Positions 61,640-64,000 of a DNA stretch of 64,000 nucleotides are shown one piece after another. A program made the position numbers and the translations under genes. The notes beneath the pieces are model-generated. The model saw only the letters and a program-made list of their open reading frames with translations. It had not been told where the DNA came from and did not search any database. The DNA is from Paragonimus westermani (Eukaryota; Platyhelminthes; Trematoda; Plagiorchiida; Troglotrematidae): positions 1-64,000 of the forward strand of contig QNGE01003825.1 of NCBI GenBank assembly GCA_008508345.1, read 5' to 3'. Numbering within the stretch: position 1 is the stretch's first letter; every line of letters begins with the position of its first letter.

Positions 61640-62370
61640 AACAAAGAAGTAGCCCTCAAGTGCGTACACACCAACTGTTTGAGCATTCTGAACAAACTGT
61701 CAGAAATCAGACAGCTGGTCCACGACACTAGCCCTCACATTCTTGCATAACAGAGACCTGGCTTTCCGCGGATATCAATGATGGTGAAGTGCATGCCTAT
61801 GGTTATTCCTTGTAGCGGACGGACGCCTTCCGTGGACGCATGGGAAGCTGCGCCGTTTTCCTAAGCCAGAAGCTCCTGGTGCCAACTTTCGTAGATTAAT
61901 TTACCTTTCCAGAGAAATGCGACACGCCCTGGATGAAACTGCAACCTCGCAGGCGCGACACATTTCCTGCTGGTGTTATTTACCGTTTGCCGTCATGCAG
62001 TGCACTCGACGACGAGGTCATTCTCGCTACCCTAAACAGACTCACGTCTGCCCAAAGTTTTTCCCATCTTTCTATTATGGGTGATTTCAACGCGCCCAAA
62101 CTCAACTCTGTGGCGGCTTCTCATGAGGACTGTGGCTGCGCGTTCTCAAAATGCTTTGCAATGTTGATCCATGAGAAAACCTGGACATAGCATGTCAATC
62201 TATCTACAAGGCACTGTCCAGTACAGACACCCTCCTTGCTTGATCTGGTCATTACGAACGAGACTCACCTGGTAGATAGGATGGTCATCGAATCACCGCT
62301 GAGGTGAAGTGACCACCTATTACTAACCTTCAACCCTCTCTGTTACCGGCTCCAAAATGCTGTAACAAGG
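61640..62370 (+). pseudogene. CR1 family B ORF2 endonuclease domain, broken
   Basis: APE-type endonuclease that nicks target DNA for target-primed reverse transcription. Blocks in order: VHTNCLSILNKLSEIRQLV and SPHILA (61,665-61,747), TETWLSADINDGEVHAYGY (about 61,750-61,810), GSCAVFLSQKLLVP, GVIYRLPSCSALDDEV (from 61,971), LSIMGDFNAPKLNS with intact GDFN (62,072-62,113), SLLDLVITNETHLV and SDHLLLTF with intact SDH (62,308-62,331). Stops at 62,188-62,190 and near 62,305 and frame changes interrupt it. It lies between ORF1 and the RT of the same element. Confidence 0.75.
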
Positions 62371-64000
62371 ACTTCATTCCGAAACTTCCAGAGTGTGGTC
62401 TTCAACGCACTGAGGACGTTCCTAAGCACACTCAGCCTTACATCGGACTCAGTGAACGTTAACTACCTACCATTTGAGGCTGCCATTCACGAATCTGATG
62501 AGGTACATGTTCCTCAAAACTATGGACGGTATCCTCTCTTATACCGCTTCCGCGGAACATACGCCGTCTTCTTGAAGTACGTCTGTTTTCGAAGCAGAAG
62601 CAAACAGGTAGGTCAGATGATCTGGAGATCCCTCATTCTATACGGAGCATGTGCAAGCGAGAAATCCGGCAACACACAACAGGTACAGTCAAAAACCAAC
62701 GGGTAGCTCTCGCGACAAAGAATTACCATTTCAAGTATTTACCTCGCCATACAAAAATTAAACACCCAGCGCATTCTCCACGGCTTCCCGACAAAAAAAA
62801 CCACCTTCAAACACCTAAGTGATTGTCGACGTGTTGAGAGAATACTACTCAGCAGTCTACAGTGTGGATCTGCCAAACCGGCATCCAGTCTCCCGCGGAG
62901 CCACTTCCAACACTCCCTTCTGACAGCTGAATTCCCTGTGCCCGACCTTCAGGACCTCTTGCTTACGATCAATCCTTATAGTGCTATGGGACCAGACGCG
63001 ATCCCTCCCCGGATCCTCAAAGAAGCGGCTCTCGGTTCGGCGGTACCCCTCTTCAATCTGTCCGAACAAACACTTCGGACAAGCACTCTTCCGGAGACAT
63101 GGAAAGAGGCTATTATCACACCTATATTCAAAACAGGCGATCGTCACTCTCCCGCGAGTTATAGGCCGATCAGCCTCACCAGCATTCCATGCAAGCTAAT
63201 GGAGCGACTGTTAAAACACACCATCTTTAAGCATTTCTTGTTAACTAACCTTTTCTCTTCCACCCAGCATGGCTTCCTTCATGGATAGCCTTACGGAGGC
63301 CAATGACAATGGTCATATCTCGCATGCTATCTTCTTAGACTTTACCAAAGCCTTCATAGAGTCCCACACGGTCCTCTGGTACATAAACTAGAAGCTTATG
63401 GGATCCAAGGAGAGGTTCTCCGCTGGATTACTCCCTTCCCCCGTCTCTGCGGGAGTCCCTTAGAGGTCGGTACTAGGTCCATTGTTGTTTCTGATATACA
63501 TCATTAATCCTTCCGAGCTGATCTCAAGCAACGCCCTTCTTTATGCCGATGACTGGAAACTCTGCAATGCGTGTGACCCCAATGCATTGCAAATTGACCT
63601 TGACCGCCCCAAGTGCTTGTCAGATGACTGGAGTCTCCCTCTGAACGAGAGCAAGTGTGCGCACCCTCGCACTCGGGAGAGACTCCGGGAACCTATTCGT
63701 GATACATGGTGCACAAATTGCAAGAGATATCGCGGGAGTCGACCTCAAAAAACCTAGAGATTCGGCTGTCGTTCGGTTTATCCTTCTTTTATCACCACCA
63801 GCTGGCCGCCAAAAGGGGTCTCATGACTCTTGGATGATAAAAAGAGCCTCTCCCCGCATAGGCAAGCACACCTTTCACACGCTTTACTGAGTCTACATAA
63901 GACCACTGCTCGAGTATGCCAATCAAGTCGTCTACATCGGCTGAAGAAGGACATACTCGCCATTGAATGTGTCCAGCGAGTAGCCACCAAAATGGTCACT
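62371..64000 (+). pseudogene. CR1 family B ORF2 reverse transcriptase, runs off the window
   Basis: Continues the plus-strand element. A decayed linker (62,395-62,835) precedes the RT, which is a reverse-complement duplicate of 58,733-59,896. It holds PDLQDLLLTINPYSAMGPDA, LRTSTLPETWKEAII, a stop after TQHGFLHG (63,286-63,288), IFLDFTKAF (about 63,330), LLYADDWKLC (about 63,540) and IECVQRVATKMV at the edge. The same disabling lesions occur in both arms. The remaining C-terminus and 3' UTR are outside the window. Confidence 0.8.
62837..64000 (+). repeat. Right arm of near-identical LINE palindrome
   Basis: Pairs with 58,733-59,896 in the opposite orientation. The spacer (59,897-62,836) holds the 5' half of the plus-strand element: ORF1 and endonuclease. 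Upstream of 62,837 the two copies remain alignable only weakly (GTGTT-AGAGAATAC then divergence), so the high-identity boundary is sharp. Confidence 0.9.

Noticed and set aside
62857..63147. Minus-strand 96-codon frame duplicated at 59,586-59,876
   Set aside because: Antisense shadow of the LINE RT in both palindrome arms; the duplication reflects the inverted repeat.
1..64000. Prokaryotic-style systems (operons, CRISPR arrays, phage or defence islands)
   Set aside because: No dense co-directional genes, no regularly spaced repeats and no bacterial gene families; splice-like signals and LINE/LTR elements indicate eukaryotic DNA.

Overview
The window is eukaryotic nuclear DNA with moderate GC and no dense gene packing. 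It is dominated by decayed retrotransposons. The element mix fits a parasitic flatworm, most likely a trematode: a CsRn1-like Gypsy element with a Gag CHCC motif and a primer-binding site resembling the tRNA-Trp type, a BEL/Pao element, at least two CR1-like LINE families (one with a PHD-finger ORF1), a second Gypsy lineage, and a Tnp2-like DNA transposase. The organism assignment is inference from element families; no host gene was identified that fixes the taxon. I found no rRNA, tRNA, CRISPR or operon-like structure.

Layout. 1-2.2 kb: no confident gene, only a possible terminal exon on the minus strand. 2.24-4.67 kb: a broken Gypsy gag-pol bounded by two LTR-like repeats in opposite orientation. 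4.7-5.3 kb: a well-formed internal exon (minus) with strong splice signals. 5.9-6.1 kb: a possible Cys-rich last exon (minus). 6.9-7.6 kb: a frameshifted Tnp2-like transposase (minus). 7.6-16.2 kb: nothing supportable. 16.2-17.6 kb: a CR1-like RT pseudogene (minus). 17.6-21.2 kb: mostly empty. 21.2-27.6 kb: several copies and 3' tails of one CR1 family in both orientations, with a structured hairpin at 23.47-23.51 kb. 27.6-39.7 kb: no recognisable gene. 39.7-44.1 kb: a BEL/Pao element, into which a 5'-truncated CR1 copy (44.1-47.25 kb) is inserted. 47.3-51.7 kb: unclassified. 51.7-52.0 kb: an inverted copy of the repeat at 39.7 kb.

52,321-57,578 is a complete but inactive CsRn1-like Gypsy element with 299-bp LTRs and a 4-bp target duplication. 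From 58.4 kb to the window edge, two copies of a second CR1-like family lie head to head. They form an inverted repeat of at least 1.16 kb, with one difference noticed by eye.

The parts do not work together as a pathway; the window is a transposon graveyard. The most informative signals are structural: the near-identical LINE palindrome, whose arms share the same disabling lesions; LTRs that are identical in their core but divergent at their ends; nested insertion; and recurrent loss of catalytic Asp/Glu residues in independent elements. I did not find a convincing new multi-gene biological system.
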